Positions 52,016-60,553 of a stretch of DNA of 64,000 nucleotides are shown here, piece by piece; position 1 is the stretch's first letter, and every line of letters begins with the position of its first letter. The position numbers were made by a program, and so were the translations under genes. The stretch lies in assembly GCF_900230215.1 (NCBI RefSeq), contig NZ_LT907982.1, positions 1,612,001-1,676,000 of the forward strand, in the 5' to 3' direction. The DNA is from Jatrophihabitans sp. GAS493 (lineage in GTDB: Bacteria; Actinomycetota; Actinomycetes; Mycobacteriales; Jatrophihabitantaceae). The notes below the pieces were generated by a model. It was given only the letters and a program-made list of their open reading frames with translations, did no database searches and was not told where the DNA came from.

Positions 52016-53416
52016 TCATCGGCTGGTGATGTCGCCGAGTTTCCAGGTGCGGTCGAAGTAGGTTTCGAGTGGTCCGTAGAGGCGGAAGTAGCTGAACCAG
52101 TGTCGACCGGGAATGGTTTGCACCCAGTTGGTGTCGCCGGTGTCCGGCGGGTTCGGGCCGAGGTAGAGGTCGATCGATCCGTCGTCGTTGTAGTGCAGGT
52201 CTTCATCCCGTGAGCCGCGGTCGCCGCGTTGTTGGGAGTTGTCGATCAGGCAGCGGGTCCAGACGTCATAGACGGTGAACGACCAGAACAGCTTGGCTGG
52301 CGGGTTGGCTGGGATGTGGATCGTGTAGTCCTTCGCGCCGTCGAGCCACTTACCGTCCGCGTCCGTGTAGCCGCCGAGGTAGGCCTGTCCTTGGCCCGGT
52401 GTCTGACTCTTCATCGCGGCGGAGAAGCTGACCGCTTCGTAGAACCACGACGCCCGTTCGAGGAGTTGGTCGTGATCGGGGCCACGCTGATCGGAGCTGT
52501 CCAGGTCGATGGCCAGGAACCATTGGCGATCAGGCCACCAACGGGCGTCGGGGAAGCGCTTGGCGAAGGTATTGGCCTGGGCCATCAGTTCCCCCGCCTC
52601 TGCACCCTGGGTCAAGATCGAGGTGAGGCGCTCGTCGGGGGTGAACGGTTTGCCTTTCTCAATGCCGAGTTGTTTGAGCATAGCCAGGTAGAAGCGGTCG
52701 CGTTCGTCGACGATTTCGCGCTGGTAGATGTCGTGCAACCGGACCCAGTAGTCCAGGCCGCGCGGTTGATCACCAGTCCACCGCCGGCCTTCGGGCGAGA
52801 CGATCCGGGTCGGCGGCGTGTCCCGCTCGGAGTACGGGTAGACCTTCACGCCCCGCACGAGCGCATCCGAACGTTGCGGGTCCGGGTCAAGAGTGCGGAA
52901 GCCGAACATGATGTTCATCCCCGTCGCATGCTGGACGTAGTAGTCATCGCCGACGTCAGGCGCCTGTTGGCCCGGTGGGACCACGACGTGCTTGCCACCC
53001 TGCCCGTGGTCCGGACCCATCTCTCCCAGGACCGCGCATTCTCGCTGCCAGAAGTCGGAGATGCCGCCCGCCGTCGGTCCGGGCGGTAGCTCAATCACGA
53101 GTGGCCCCGTCTCGGCGAGGTCGAAGAAGTTCAGGACATAGGGCGTCGTCGCGTTCGCAGTAATGAGGCCCAGCCGATCTCGGTAGCTGAGATAGCGAAC
53201 GAGATCCGAACTGGTCGCACCGAACACCTCGTAATGCTGGATTTTCCATTGCGCGTACGACACCAGTGGCAGCGCCCACAAGTAGGCCTGACAGGCCATC
53301 TGATAGTCGAGCTCATCGAAGATCAACCCGACGTCGGCAACCCGCGGCAGCTCCGCATCACGTCCCACTGCGCCGAGCCGACCTGGCAATCCCGACTTCG
53401 CGTCCCCAACAGACAT
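52016..53416 (-). CDS. DUF1254/DUF1214 domain protein
   Basis: A 466-residue protein with an N-terminal DUF1254 part (YQMACQAYLWALPLVSYAQW, ANATTPYVLNFFDLAETGPL, VIELPPG) and a C-terminal DUF1214 part (YFRLYGPLETYFDRTWKLGD at the end, PAKLFWSFTVYDVWTRCLID before it). The reaction is unknown; members are often secreted, but no signal peptide is visible here. It is full-length and has no frame break. It lies within the integrated element, converging on the IS110 remnant. Confidence 0.85.
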   Translation of the reverse strand: MSVGDAKSGLPGRLGAVGRDAELPRVADVGLIFDELDYQMACQAYLWALPLVSYAQWKIQHYEVFGATSSDLVRYLSYRDRLGLITANATTPYVLNFFDLAETGPLVIELPPGPTAGGISDFWQRECAVLGEMGPDHGQGGKHVVVPPGQQAPDVGDDYYVQHATGMNIMFGFRTLDPDPQRSDALVRGVKVYPYSERDTPPTRIVSPEGRRWTGDQPRGLDYWVRLHDIYQREIVDERDRFYLAMLKQLGIEKGKPFTPDERLTSILTQGAEAGELMAQANTFAKRFPDARWWPDRQWFLAIDLDSSDQRGPDHDQLLERASWFYEAVSFSAAMKSQTPGQGQAYLGGYTDADGKWLDGAKDYTIHIPANPPAKLFWSFTVYDVWTRCLIDNSQQRGDRGSRDEDLHYNDDGSIDLYLGPNPPDTGDTNWVQTIPGRHWFSYFRLYGPLETYFDRTWKLGDITSR

Positions 53417-53847
53417 GCGACCACCAATCCTCGATTGACCCCGCGACGCGTCAGAGCGCGGTCCCTCTCTTCAAACTAAAGGATGGTCCATCGAGGATGA
53501 CCCCCGCTCGTCGGCGTGTCCGGTAAACAGGCCTCGAACCGTATTTGATCGCTCTGAGCGGCGATCCGGCATCGAGGTGCGAACAGGCGCCACCACCGAG
53601 CCGCAGCAAGCACCAGCAGTACCGTCGACTGGTGGCGGCTGGACTCGGTTGGTGTCGAACTACGGCAGCAAGGCTCAGGCGATGTTCGAATCGGTGAGCG
53701 GGGGGAGCCCGAGGCCACAAAGAATGTCACCAGATGCCCCGGAACTGCGCAACACGGCGAAGAAGGCGGTGACGGCGAAAGCCGGCGAACATAGCACCTG
53801 TGGGCCCTGATCGACACGGCCTGGTACTTGCAATCACAGAAGTTGCG
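53417..53847. other. Gene-poor end of the integrated element
   Basis: These 431 bases between the DUF1254 gene start and attR contain no convincing gene. A plus-strand open stretch ending near 53810 (SVSGGSPRPQRMSPDAPELR) lacks a ribosome site and family similarity. The position is where an integrase or excisionase would often lie, but none is recognisable. Confidence 0.45.
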
Positions 53848-53893
53848 ACTCGTAATGAGGTTGTCCGGAGTTCGATTCTCCGAGGCGGCTCCA
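53848..53893 (+). repeat. attR core, 46-bp direct repeat of the tRNA-Thr 3' end
   Basis: An exact copy of 46266-46311, including CCA. The preceding bases do not continue the tRNA (TGCG instead of CCTC), so this is a fragment, not a second tRNA gene. Confidence 0.88.
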
Positions 53894-54658
53894 GGCTTCG
53901 GCCTCGTTCAACGAAGCCGCCTCGGCCGGGCTGTACGAGGACGGGATTGTCGCACTGGTGATGAGTTCGATGCGGGATCTCTCTGAGCAACGCAACTGGG
54001 CAAGATCCGTGGTGGCGAGCCGGCCCGGCGACGCGGTAAGGCAGGCGCGGGCGTGAACGTCATCGAGACGACGGGTCTGGCCGCCGCTACGATTGAGCGC
54101 CGCGATCCTCGCCTTCGTCCTGCTCGTCATGGCCGTAGCACGCCAGCTGTCCGGCTCCTGATGGTCCACTCAACTACCGGAAGCCCTCCGTACGAACCTG
54201 TCGATCTGAGCGGACTCGCGCAGCGTCCGTGACCCGCGAGCGTATCCCGAACGATGAATTGAGCACTTCCGCTGGCGGTGGCGGCCATCGTGGTTGGGTC
54301 TGTGTTGTGGGGGCGCGCGTTCCGCCCAGCGGGCGTGGAGGGGCAGGATGACGCGGCCGTCTGTTCGGTGAGGACTGAGTGGGTCGTCGCCGATGCTGAT
54401 CGTAGGCCGAACGATGATCGACTCTCGGCCTGGCGGCGCTGTTTTGCTCGGTATGGATGACGCCGTCATCTCACGTCGATTGCCACGCTCCCCATGGTCG
54501 AGAGTGCCCTTCGATGAACCGATTGCCGCCCGCCGAACCCGACTAGCGCAAGCTGCGCCGCGCGCCGTCCCGCCGGCTACTTACAGAGCCGATCGAGTGC
54601 ATTGGCCTCAACAAGTGTGCCCTCAGGTCATGTTCGATCGGCATAGCGAAAGATTTCG
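53894..54658. other. Gene-poor region after attR
   Basis: There is no gene I can support in 765 bases. A small hairpin with arms GGCTTCG/CGAAGCC starts at about 53894. A short plus-strand hydrophobic stretch (LSAAILAFVLLVMAVARQL, about 54100-54160) ends in a stop and may be a remnant of a membrane protein. The right end carries the regulatory region of the sugar cluster. Confidence 0.4.
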
Positions 54659-54659
54659 A

Positions 54660-54679
54660 AATCGTTATCGATAACGATT
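54660..54679. promoter_or_regulatory. LacI-type operator upstream of sugar ABC genes
   Basis: AATCGTTATCGATAACGATT is a perfect 20-base palindrome with the central CG typical of LacI/GalR operators. It overlaps the start of a candidate -35 box. A variant lies before the lacI gene at 60514-60531. Confidence 0.88.
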
Positions 54680-54706
54680 GACATCGTCATTCTGAGGTGC
54701 CAGGCT
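54678..54706 (+). promoter_or_regulatory. Candidate promoter of the sugar ABC operon
   Basis: TTGACA (54678-54683) and CAGGCT (54701-54706) with 17-base spacing. The -35 box shares its first two bases with the operator palindrome, so bound repressor would block polymerase. Confidence 0.6.
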
Positions 54707-54758
54707 CGCTCCTGGCAGTTGCCTCCCAGGTCCGCCCGACGAGACAGAGGAGTTACAC

Positions 54759-56072
54759 ATGATCAGAAAGACACGGGTTGCGGCATTCGTCGCGCTCGGT
54801 GCGAGCGTTGCGCTCCTTACGACCGCGTGCACCAGTAGCAGCGGGGGGAGCGGGAGCGACAGCAGCAGCGGCGCGTCGGCGACGCTCACGCTGTGGACGA
54901 ACGCGACGACGGGTCCAGGCTCGCAGTTCTTCACCGAGACGGTGAAGTCATTCGAGAGCGCACATCCGAACGTCACGATCAAGATTCAGATCGTTCAAAA
55001 CGAAGACCTCGACGGCAAGTTGCAGACCGCCCTACAGGGGGGTAAGAGCACAGCACCGGACATCTTCCTCCAGCGTGGTGGTGGCAAGCTTTCGGCGATG
55101 GTGCAGGCCAACCAGGTGCTCGACATCTCCGATTCGATTTCGCCGGATACCAAGGAGGCGGTTAGTCAAGGCGCGTTCGCCGCTGAGCAGGTCGATGGGA
55201 AAACCTACGCAATGCCGGTATCCGTTCTTCCGGGCGGCTTCTGGTACAGCAAGGACGTCTTCGACCACGCAGGCGTAACCACTCCGCCCACAACGTTGGA
55301 CTCGCTGAACCAAGCGGTCACCAAGCTGAAGGCCTCTGGCGTCGCCCCGATCGCCCTCGGCGGCAAGGACGCCTGGCCCGCGGCTCACTGGTACTACTGG
55401 TTCGCCCTGCGCGAGTGCAGCCAGAGCGTCCTGAACTCGACCGCCAAGAGTTTGAAGTTCGAGGATCCGTGCTGGACGAAAGCCGGCAACGACCTGCAGG
55501 CCTTCGCCGCGACGAAGCCCTACAACGATGGGTTCCTCAACACCTCGGCTCAACAGGGTGCTGGAAGCTCGGCCGGCCTGATCGCCAACCACAAGGCCGG
55601 CGCCGAAGTTATGGGTGCCTGGGATCCGGGCGTCATCGGCTCCTTGACGCCGGACCAGAAGGCTCTTCCGGACCTCGGGTTCTTCCCGTTCGTTCAGGTG
55701 CCGGGCGGCCAGGGCGATCCGAAGGCGATCATGGGTGGCGTTGACGCCTACTCCTGCTCCGCGTGGGCGCCGAAGCAGGCATGCACCGACTTCCTGAACT
55801 ACCTGGATACCCCGACGGTCCAGGAGGGTTACTACAAGGCCTTCCAGGCGCCGCCGGTGAACAAGACGGCGCAGTCGGTCGTGACTGAGCCTTACCTGCA
55901 GGCCGTCATCCAGGCGTTCAACAGTGCACCGTATGTGTCGCTGTGGCTCGACACGCTCTACGGCCAGAACGTCGGCAACGCCCTGAATACCGCCGTCGTC
56001 AACCTGCTGGCGGGTAAGGGCTCGGCCGAGGACATCATCAAGTCGGTCGACAAGGCCTCGGCGAAGGGGTAG
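54759..56072 (+). CDS. ABC sugar transporter substrate-binding lipoprotein
   Basis: A 437-residue family 1 binding protein. Signal VAAFVALGASVALLTTAC gives lipidated Cys24, followed by a Ser/Gly linker. The mature part has TLTLWTNATTGPGSQFFTET, APDIFLQRGGGKL, MPVSVLPGGFWYSKDVFDHA and EVMGAWDPG, as in binding proteins for oligosaccharides. GAGGAG lies eight bases before the ATG. It is the first gene of an operon with two permeases, a GH3 enzyme and a LacI repressor, and probably delivers the sugar that the GH3 enzyme cuts. Confidence 0.92.
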   Translation: MIRKTRVAAFVALGASVALLTTACTSSSGGSGSDSSSGASATLTLWTNATTGPGSQFFTETVKSFESAHPNVTIKIQIVQNEDLDGKLQTALQGGKSTAPDIFLQRGGGKLSAMVQANQVLDISDSISPDTKEAVSQGAFAAEQVDGKTYAMPVSVLPGGFWYSKDVFDHAGVTTPPTTLDSLNQAVTKLKASGVAPIALGGKDAWPAAHWYYWFALRECSQSVLNSTAKSLKFEDPCWTKAGNDLQAFAATKPYNDGFLNTSAQQGAGSSAGLIANHKAGAEVMGAWDPGVIGSLTPDQKALPDLGFFPFVQVPGGQGDPKAIMGGVDAYSCSAWAPKQACTDFLNYLDTPTVQEGYYKAFQAPPVNKTAQSVVTEPYLQAVIQAFNSAPYVSLWLDTLYGQNVGNALNTAVVNLLAGKGSAEDIIKSVDKASAKG

Positions 56073-56081
56073 TTCCAGGCC

Positions 56082-57113
56082 ATGAGCGACACGCACGTCG
56101 AGAACTCTTCGACCCTGAAAGATTCGCTCGACGGCGTTGAGGCTGTCGGCGGCGGCCGGGCAACCGTGCCGTCGCCGGCGGTTCGTCGGCGCGGCCGCCG
56201 GAGGAGGACCAGCTGGCGAGCACGCTTCGAGATCGCGCTTCTCGCCGGTCCGGCGATCCTCATCTTTGTCGGGTTCGTCATTCTCCCCGTCGGACTTGCC
56301 GCCTACTACGGCTTCTATCGGTGGAAAGGCTACGGCCCGCCGACGGACTGGGTTGGTCTCCATAACTACTATGTGATCTTCACCGACAGCGACTTCCAGG
56401 CGGCGCTGAGGCACAACATCTACATTGTCCTACTTTCATTGCTCATTCAGGGCCCCCTGGCGATTCTGCTGGCGTTGTTGCTGAACCGGGATATTCGCGG
56501 CCGGAACCTGATCAGGGTGTTGATCTTCGTGCCCTGGGTGATTTCGGAGGTCATCGCCGGCACCGGGTGGAGCTTGATCCTCGCCACGAACGGCGCGTTC
56601 AACGACCTGCTCCGCAACGTCGGGCTTGGGCGCTTCACCGCCGACTGGTTGTCCGATCCACATTGGGCGTTGTGGTCACTGATGGCGATCCTCACCTGGA
56701 AGTACTTGGGATTCGCGGTGCTGCTCTTCATGGCTGGGATGCAGAACATCCCGGAGGAGGTCTACGAAGCCGCCTCGATCGACGGCGCCAGTTACTGGCA
56801 GTTGCACCGCAGGATCACGCTGCCGCTGCTCGCCCCGACGATCCGGATATGGGCTTTCCTGTCGATCATCGGGTCGCTGCAGCTGTTCGATCTGGTGTAC
56901 ATCATCTGGGGTCAGTACGTCGCGGGCACCGCCGGCGTCTCCACCATGGCGACCTACATGGTGCAGAACGGACGCAACGCGGGCAACTACGGCTACGGCA
57001 ACGCGGTCGCGGTTGTCCTCTTTCTGATCTCGCTATTCATCGCGCTGGTCTACCAGCGATTCGTCCTCAGGCGCGACACCGAAGGTGCCATCACGATCGG
57101 AGACAAGCGGTGA
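56082..57113 (+). CDS. ABC sugar transporter permease, MalF type
   Basis: A 343-residue inner-membrane permease with six main helices after a 50-residue basic cytoplasmic N-terminus. The EAA loop is EEVYEAASIDGASYWQLHRR, followed by ITLPLLAPTI, the contact site for the ATPase. It starts nine bases after the binding protein and overlaps the next permease by four bases. Confidence 0.92.
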   Translation: MSDTHVENSSTLKDSLDGVEAVGGGRATVPSPAVRRRGRRRRTSWRARFEIALLAGPAILIFVGFVILPVGLAAYYGFYRWKGYGPPTDWVGLHNYYVIFTDSDFQAALRHNIYIVLLSLLIQGPLAILLALLLNRDIRGRNLIRVLIFVPWVISEVIAGTGWSLILATNGAFNDLLRNVGLGRFTADWLSDPHWALWSLMAILTWKYLGFAVLLFMAGMQNIPEEVYEAASIDGASYWQLHRRITLPLLAPTIRIWAFLSIIGSLQLFDLVYIIWGQYVAGTAGVSTMATYMVQNGRNAGNYGYGNAVAVVLFLISLFIALVYQRFVLRRDTEGAITIGDKR

Positions 57114-57982
57114 GCACACAAACCCTTGCCAGGACCGGACGTTCCCGGCGCAAGCCGACCAGGACCCGGCACTGGGACAGCCCGGTCGTGTACTTCGTCG
57201 CTCTCGTCGCCGTTGCGCTCACTGTCGCCCCGGTTGCGTACCTCATTCTCGGTGGATTCCGGACGAACTCGCAGATCACCGTCAGCCCGGCGGGGTTGCC
57301 GAACCCGTGGAAGATCGAAAACTACATCGATGTCCTGAAGAGTCAGACGTTCTGGCGCGAGGCGGGGAACTCGACCGTCGTCGCGCTGGCGACGACGCTC
57401 GGCGTCGTCATCCTCGGCGTGATGGCGAGCTTCACCCTCGCGCGGTACACATTCCGGGGACGGGGCGCGATGTACGCGCTGTTCGCGGCCGGGTTGATGT
57501 TTCCGATCACGGTGGCGATCACCCCGCTTTACCTGGTGCTCAAGGACATCCACTTGCTGAACACCCTCGGCGGCGTGATCTTGCCCCAGATCGCCTTCGG
57601 CCTGCCGACGACGATCATCATCCTGGTGCCGTTCCTCAGAGCGATTCCGCTGGAGATCGAGGAGGCAGCGACCGTCGACGGGTGCAGCAAGCTGGGGTTC
57701 TTCGTCCGCATCGTCCTACCGCTGTCACTGCCAGGTGTGCTCACCACCGCGATCCTCGCCTTCATCGCCAGCTGGAACTCGTACCTTCTGCCACTCTTCA
57801 TCCTCAACAGCCAGGACACGTTCACGCTTCCGCTCGGTGTTCAGGCCTTCAGCTCGCAGTACTCCACGGACACAGCCAAGGTTCTGGCGTTCACATCGAT
57901 GTCGATGATCCCGGCGCTGATCTTCTTCGCGTTGTTCCAGCGGCGCATCGTCAGTGGGCTGCAGGGTGCGGTCAAGGGCTGA
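57110..57982 (+). CDS. ABC sugar transporter permease, MalG type
   Basis: A 290-residue partner permease with six helices; EAA loop EIEEAATVDGCSKLGFFVRI followed by VLPLSLPGV. The GTG start overlaps the previous stop (GTGA). No ATPase gene is in the cluster. In actinobacteria such importers commonly share a multipurpose ATPase (MsiK) encoded elsewhere. Confidence 0.92.
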   Translation: MSTQTLARTGRSRRKPTRTRHWDSPVVYFVALVAVALTVAPVAYLILGGFRTNSQITVSPAGLPNPWKIENYIDVLKSQTFWREAGNSTVVALATTLGVVILGVMASFTLARYTFRGRGAMYALFAAGLMFPITVAITPLYLVLKDIHLLNTLGGVILPQIAFGLPTTIIILVPFLRAIPLEIEEAATVDGCSKLGFFVRIVLPLSLPGVLTTAILAFIASWNSYLLPLFILNSQDTFTLPLGVQAFSSQYSTDTAKVLAFTSMSMIPALIFFALFQRRIVSGLQGAVKG

Positions 57983-58047
57983 CGCCGTCGCCGTCGTGTC
58001 GTCGTCTCACCTACGCACTGCAGTCCCCGTTTTAGGAAAGGAATTCC

Positions 58048-60468
58048 GTGGTTGAAGTTCGCGCCATGCCCGAGGCATCCGAACAGGTCCGTGCACTGCT
58101 GACCCGCATGACGCTCGAGGAGAAGCTCGCCCAACTCACCGGATACTGGTTGGACCAGGGCGGGAACGTCGTAGCGCCCATGCAGGACGAGATGGCAGTG
58201 CGGCACGAGTCCGAGAGCCTTGCCGACATCACCCGCCACGGAATGGGTCACTACACCCGCGTGTACGGCACCCGTCCGGTGGAACCAGTTGAACGCGCAG
58301 CCTGGCTGTGGAACGAGCAACGGCGACTCAAGCGCGAGACCCGACTCGGGATTCCCGCGCTCGTGCACGAGGAGTGCCTGACCGGGCTTGCGGCGTGGAA
58401 GGCGGCCACGTTCCCGACGCCGCTGGCCTGGGGGGCGTCCTTCGACCCAGACTTGCTCTTCGAGGTGGGCCAGGTGATCGGTCGGTCGATGCGCGAACTC
58501 GGCATCCACCAGGGCCTGGCGCCAGTCCTCGACGTCGTCCGCGACCCTCGCTGGGGCCGTGTCGACGAGTGCATCGGCGAGGACCCGTACCTGGTCGGGA
58601 CCATCGGCACCTCATACACTCGCGGCCTGCAAGCGGCCGGGGTGCACGCGACACTCAAACACTTTCTCGGATACTCCGGATCGAAAGCTGGCCGGAATCA
58701 CGCGCCCGTAGCGGTCGGACCGCGCGAACTGGCAGATATCTTCCTGCCGCCGTTCGAGATGGCCATCCTTGACGGTGGCGCCCGGTCGGTCATGAACTCC
58801 TACAGCGACGTCGACGGACTGCCGGTCGCCGCGAACGTGGACTACCTCACCGGCGTGCTTCGGGAGAAGCTGGGCTTTGACGGAGTGGTCGTCGGCGACT
58901 ATTTCTCGGTCGCATTCCTCGAGGTGTTGCACGCAGTGGCCAGAGACCGCGGCGAAGCTGGCGCCATCGCCCTCGAGGCGGGCATCGATATCGAACTGCC
59001 GACCGGCGACGCCTACCTGAGCCCGCTCGCCGAACGGATCCGCGCCGGCGAGTTCGACGAACGATACGTAGACCGTTCGGTGCTGCGAGCGTTGACCCAG
59101 AAGGAGGCACTCGGCCTGCTCGACCCCGAGGTCTTCGAGGATTCGCCACCGCAGAACATCGACCTCGACTCGCCGCGGCACCGGGAGCTGGCGCACCGCC
59201 TGGCGGCCGAATCGGTGATCCTGCTGTCCAACGACGGCCTGCTGCCCATCTCCGGATGGCCGCGGCCGCCACGCCGAATTGCCGTCATCGGCCCGAATGC
59301 GGACCGGGTCGAGTCGTTGCAGGGCTGCTACTCGTTCCAGAACCACGTGCTTACGCAGTTCCCTGACTACGCACCGGGGTTCGCGATCCCGACCGTTCTC
59401 CAAGCGCTGGCGCCAGCCTTGGCCTCCGTCGGGTTGGGCACTTCCGAGATTGCGTTCGCCATGGGCTGCACGGTCGACGATCCGGACAGCTCTGGAATCG
59501 AGTCGGCGGCTGAGGCGGCCCGCGGCGCCGAACTCGCCATAGTGGTGGTCGGTGACCAGGCGGGTCTGTTCGGCCGGGGGACGGTCGGCGAGGGCAACGA
59601 TGCGGAGTCACTTGAATTGCCTGGGGTACAGCGACAACTAGTCGAGTCGGTCGTCGCGACGGGGACGCCGGTCGTGCTCGTGCTGGTGACCGGGCGCCCG
59701 TACGCGATCGGGTGGGCGCTGGATGGAGACCACCCCAAACCGGCCGCAGTCCTGCAGGCCTACTTCCCGGGCGAGGGTGGCGGTCTGGCTATCGCCGACA
59801 TCCTCACCGGCCGGATCAATCCCTCCGGACGCCTGCCCGTGTCGATGCCCCGCTCGTCCGGAGCGCAGCCGTACTCGTACCTGCACCCGATCCTGGGCGG
59901 CCCGTCCGATGTCACGGCGGCCGACTCGACTCCGTTACGCCCGTTCGGATTCGGACTGTCCTACACCAGCTACCACTACTCGGATCTGGTCGTCGACGAC
60001 GAGGTCTCGGCCGGTGGGGAGTTCAGCGCGACGGTCACCGTGACGAACAGCGGCGATGTGGCCGGTACGGACGTTGTCCAGCTTTACGGACAGGACATCT
60101 ACGCGACCATCACCCGCCCGGTTGCGCAACTGCTCGGCTACGCCCGCGTCGAACTCGCTGCCGGCGAGTCCAAGCAGGTGCAGTTCTCTGTACCCACGAC
60201 TCGGTTCGCGTTCACCGATCGGCGCCTGGTCAAGATCATCGAGCCGGGTGATGCCGAAGTGTGGGTCGGATCGCACGCCCTGGCCTCGTACGCCGGCGCT
60301 GACGTCGCTGCGAGCACCGGTGGCTCGATCGTCAATCACAAAGTCACGCAACGTTCGCGGACTCCCGGGACGGCGACGCCGCGGCTCACGATCGCGATCA
60401 CCGGCGACACCTACAAGGTCACCCCGGCCGACCCGCGTTGGGTAAATGTCAAAGTCACCCCGCCGTAG
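58048..60468 (+). CDS. Family 3 glycoside hydrolase (beta-glucosidase/xylosidase)
   Basis: An 806-residue retaining glycosidase without a signal peptide, so it acts in the cytoplasm on imported oligosaccharides. The N-terminal barrel holds LAPVLDVVRDPRWGRVDECI, LKHFLGYSGSKAGRNHAPV and the nucleophile Asp284 in FDGVVVGDYFSV. The second alpha/beta domain begins near AVIGPNADRVESLQGCYSF, and a C-terminal fibronectin-III-like domain follows RPFGFGLSYTSYHYSDLVV. The GTG start is supported by AAAGGAA seven bases upstream. Whether glucosides or xylosides are cleaved cannot be read by eye. Confidence 0.9.
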   Translation: MVEVRAMPEASEQVRALLTRMTLEEKLAQLTGYWLDQGGNVVAPMQDEMAVRHESESLADITRHGMGHYTRVYGTRPVEPVERAAWLWNEQRRLKRETRLGIPALVHEECLTGLAAWKAATFPTPLAWGASFDPDLLFEVGQVIGRSMRELGIHQGLAPVLDVVRDPRWGRVDECIGEDPYLVGTIGTSYTRGLQAAGVHATLKHFLGYSGSKAGRNHAPVAVGPRELADIFLPPFEMAILDGGARSVMNSYSDVDGLPVAANVDYLTGVLREKLGFDGVVVGDYFSVAFLEVLHAVARDRGEAGAIALEAGIDIELPTGDAYLSPLAERIRAGEFDERYVDRSVLRALTQKEALGLLDPEVFEDSPPQNIDLDSPRHRELAHRLAAESVILLSNDGLLPISGWPRPPRRIAVIGPNADRVESLQGCYSFQNHVLTQFPDYAPGFAIPTVLQALAPALASVGLGTSEIAFAMGCTVDDPDSSGIESAAEAARGAELAIVVVGDQAGLFGRGTVGEGNDAESLELPGVQRQLVESVVATGTPVVLVLVTGRPYAIGWALDGDHPKPAAVLQAYFPGEGGGLAIADILTGRINPSGRLPVSMPRSSGAQPYSYLHPILGGPSDVTAADSTPLRPFGFGLSYTSYHYSDLVVDDEVSAGGEFSATVTVTNSGDVAGTDVVQLYGQDIYATITRPVAQLLGYARVELAAGESKQVQFSVPTTRFAFTDRRLVKIIEPGDAEVWVGSHALASYAGADVAASTGGSIVNHKVTQRSRTPGTATPRLTIAITGDTYKVTPADPRWVNVKVTPP

Positions 60469-60513
60469 GTGGCGGCGTGGCGCCGGACGCCGACACCGAT
60501 GATAGGGGTCTCA

Positions 60514-60531
60514 AACGTTGTCGATAACGAT
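60514..60531. promoter_or_regulatory. LacI-type operator upstream of the repressor gene
   Basis: AACGTTGTCGATAACGAT is an imperfect palindrome around a central CG and shares its right arm with the operator at 54660-54679. It lies 22 bases before the lacI start, so autoregulation is likely. Confidence 0.78.
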
Positions 60532-60553
60532 CTCTAGCCGATAGTGTCACCCA

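Larger units (their letters stand above)
46312..53893. mobile_element. tRNA-Thr-integrated element (7.6 kb), integrase not seen
   Basis: Bounded by the 46-bp att repeats. Contents in order: a hypothetical gene, nested IS256/IS30 remains, a repeat lipoprotein and G1 peptidase-like gene, a divergent lipoprotein, an IS110 remnant, a DUF1254/DUF1214 gene, and an empty stretch before attR. The intact tRNA is at the left end. No tyrosine or serine integrase, excisionase or replication gene is recognisable, so the element is probably fixed; insertion sequences may have removed those genes. Base composition in 49900-51200 looks visibly less GC-rich than the flanks. Confidence 0.8.

Noticed and set aside
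53848-53893. Second tRNA-Thr gene
   Set aside because: Only the 3' 46 bases are present; acceptor 5' strand and D-arm are missing.
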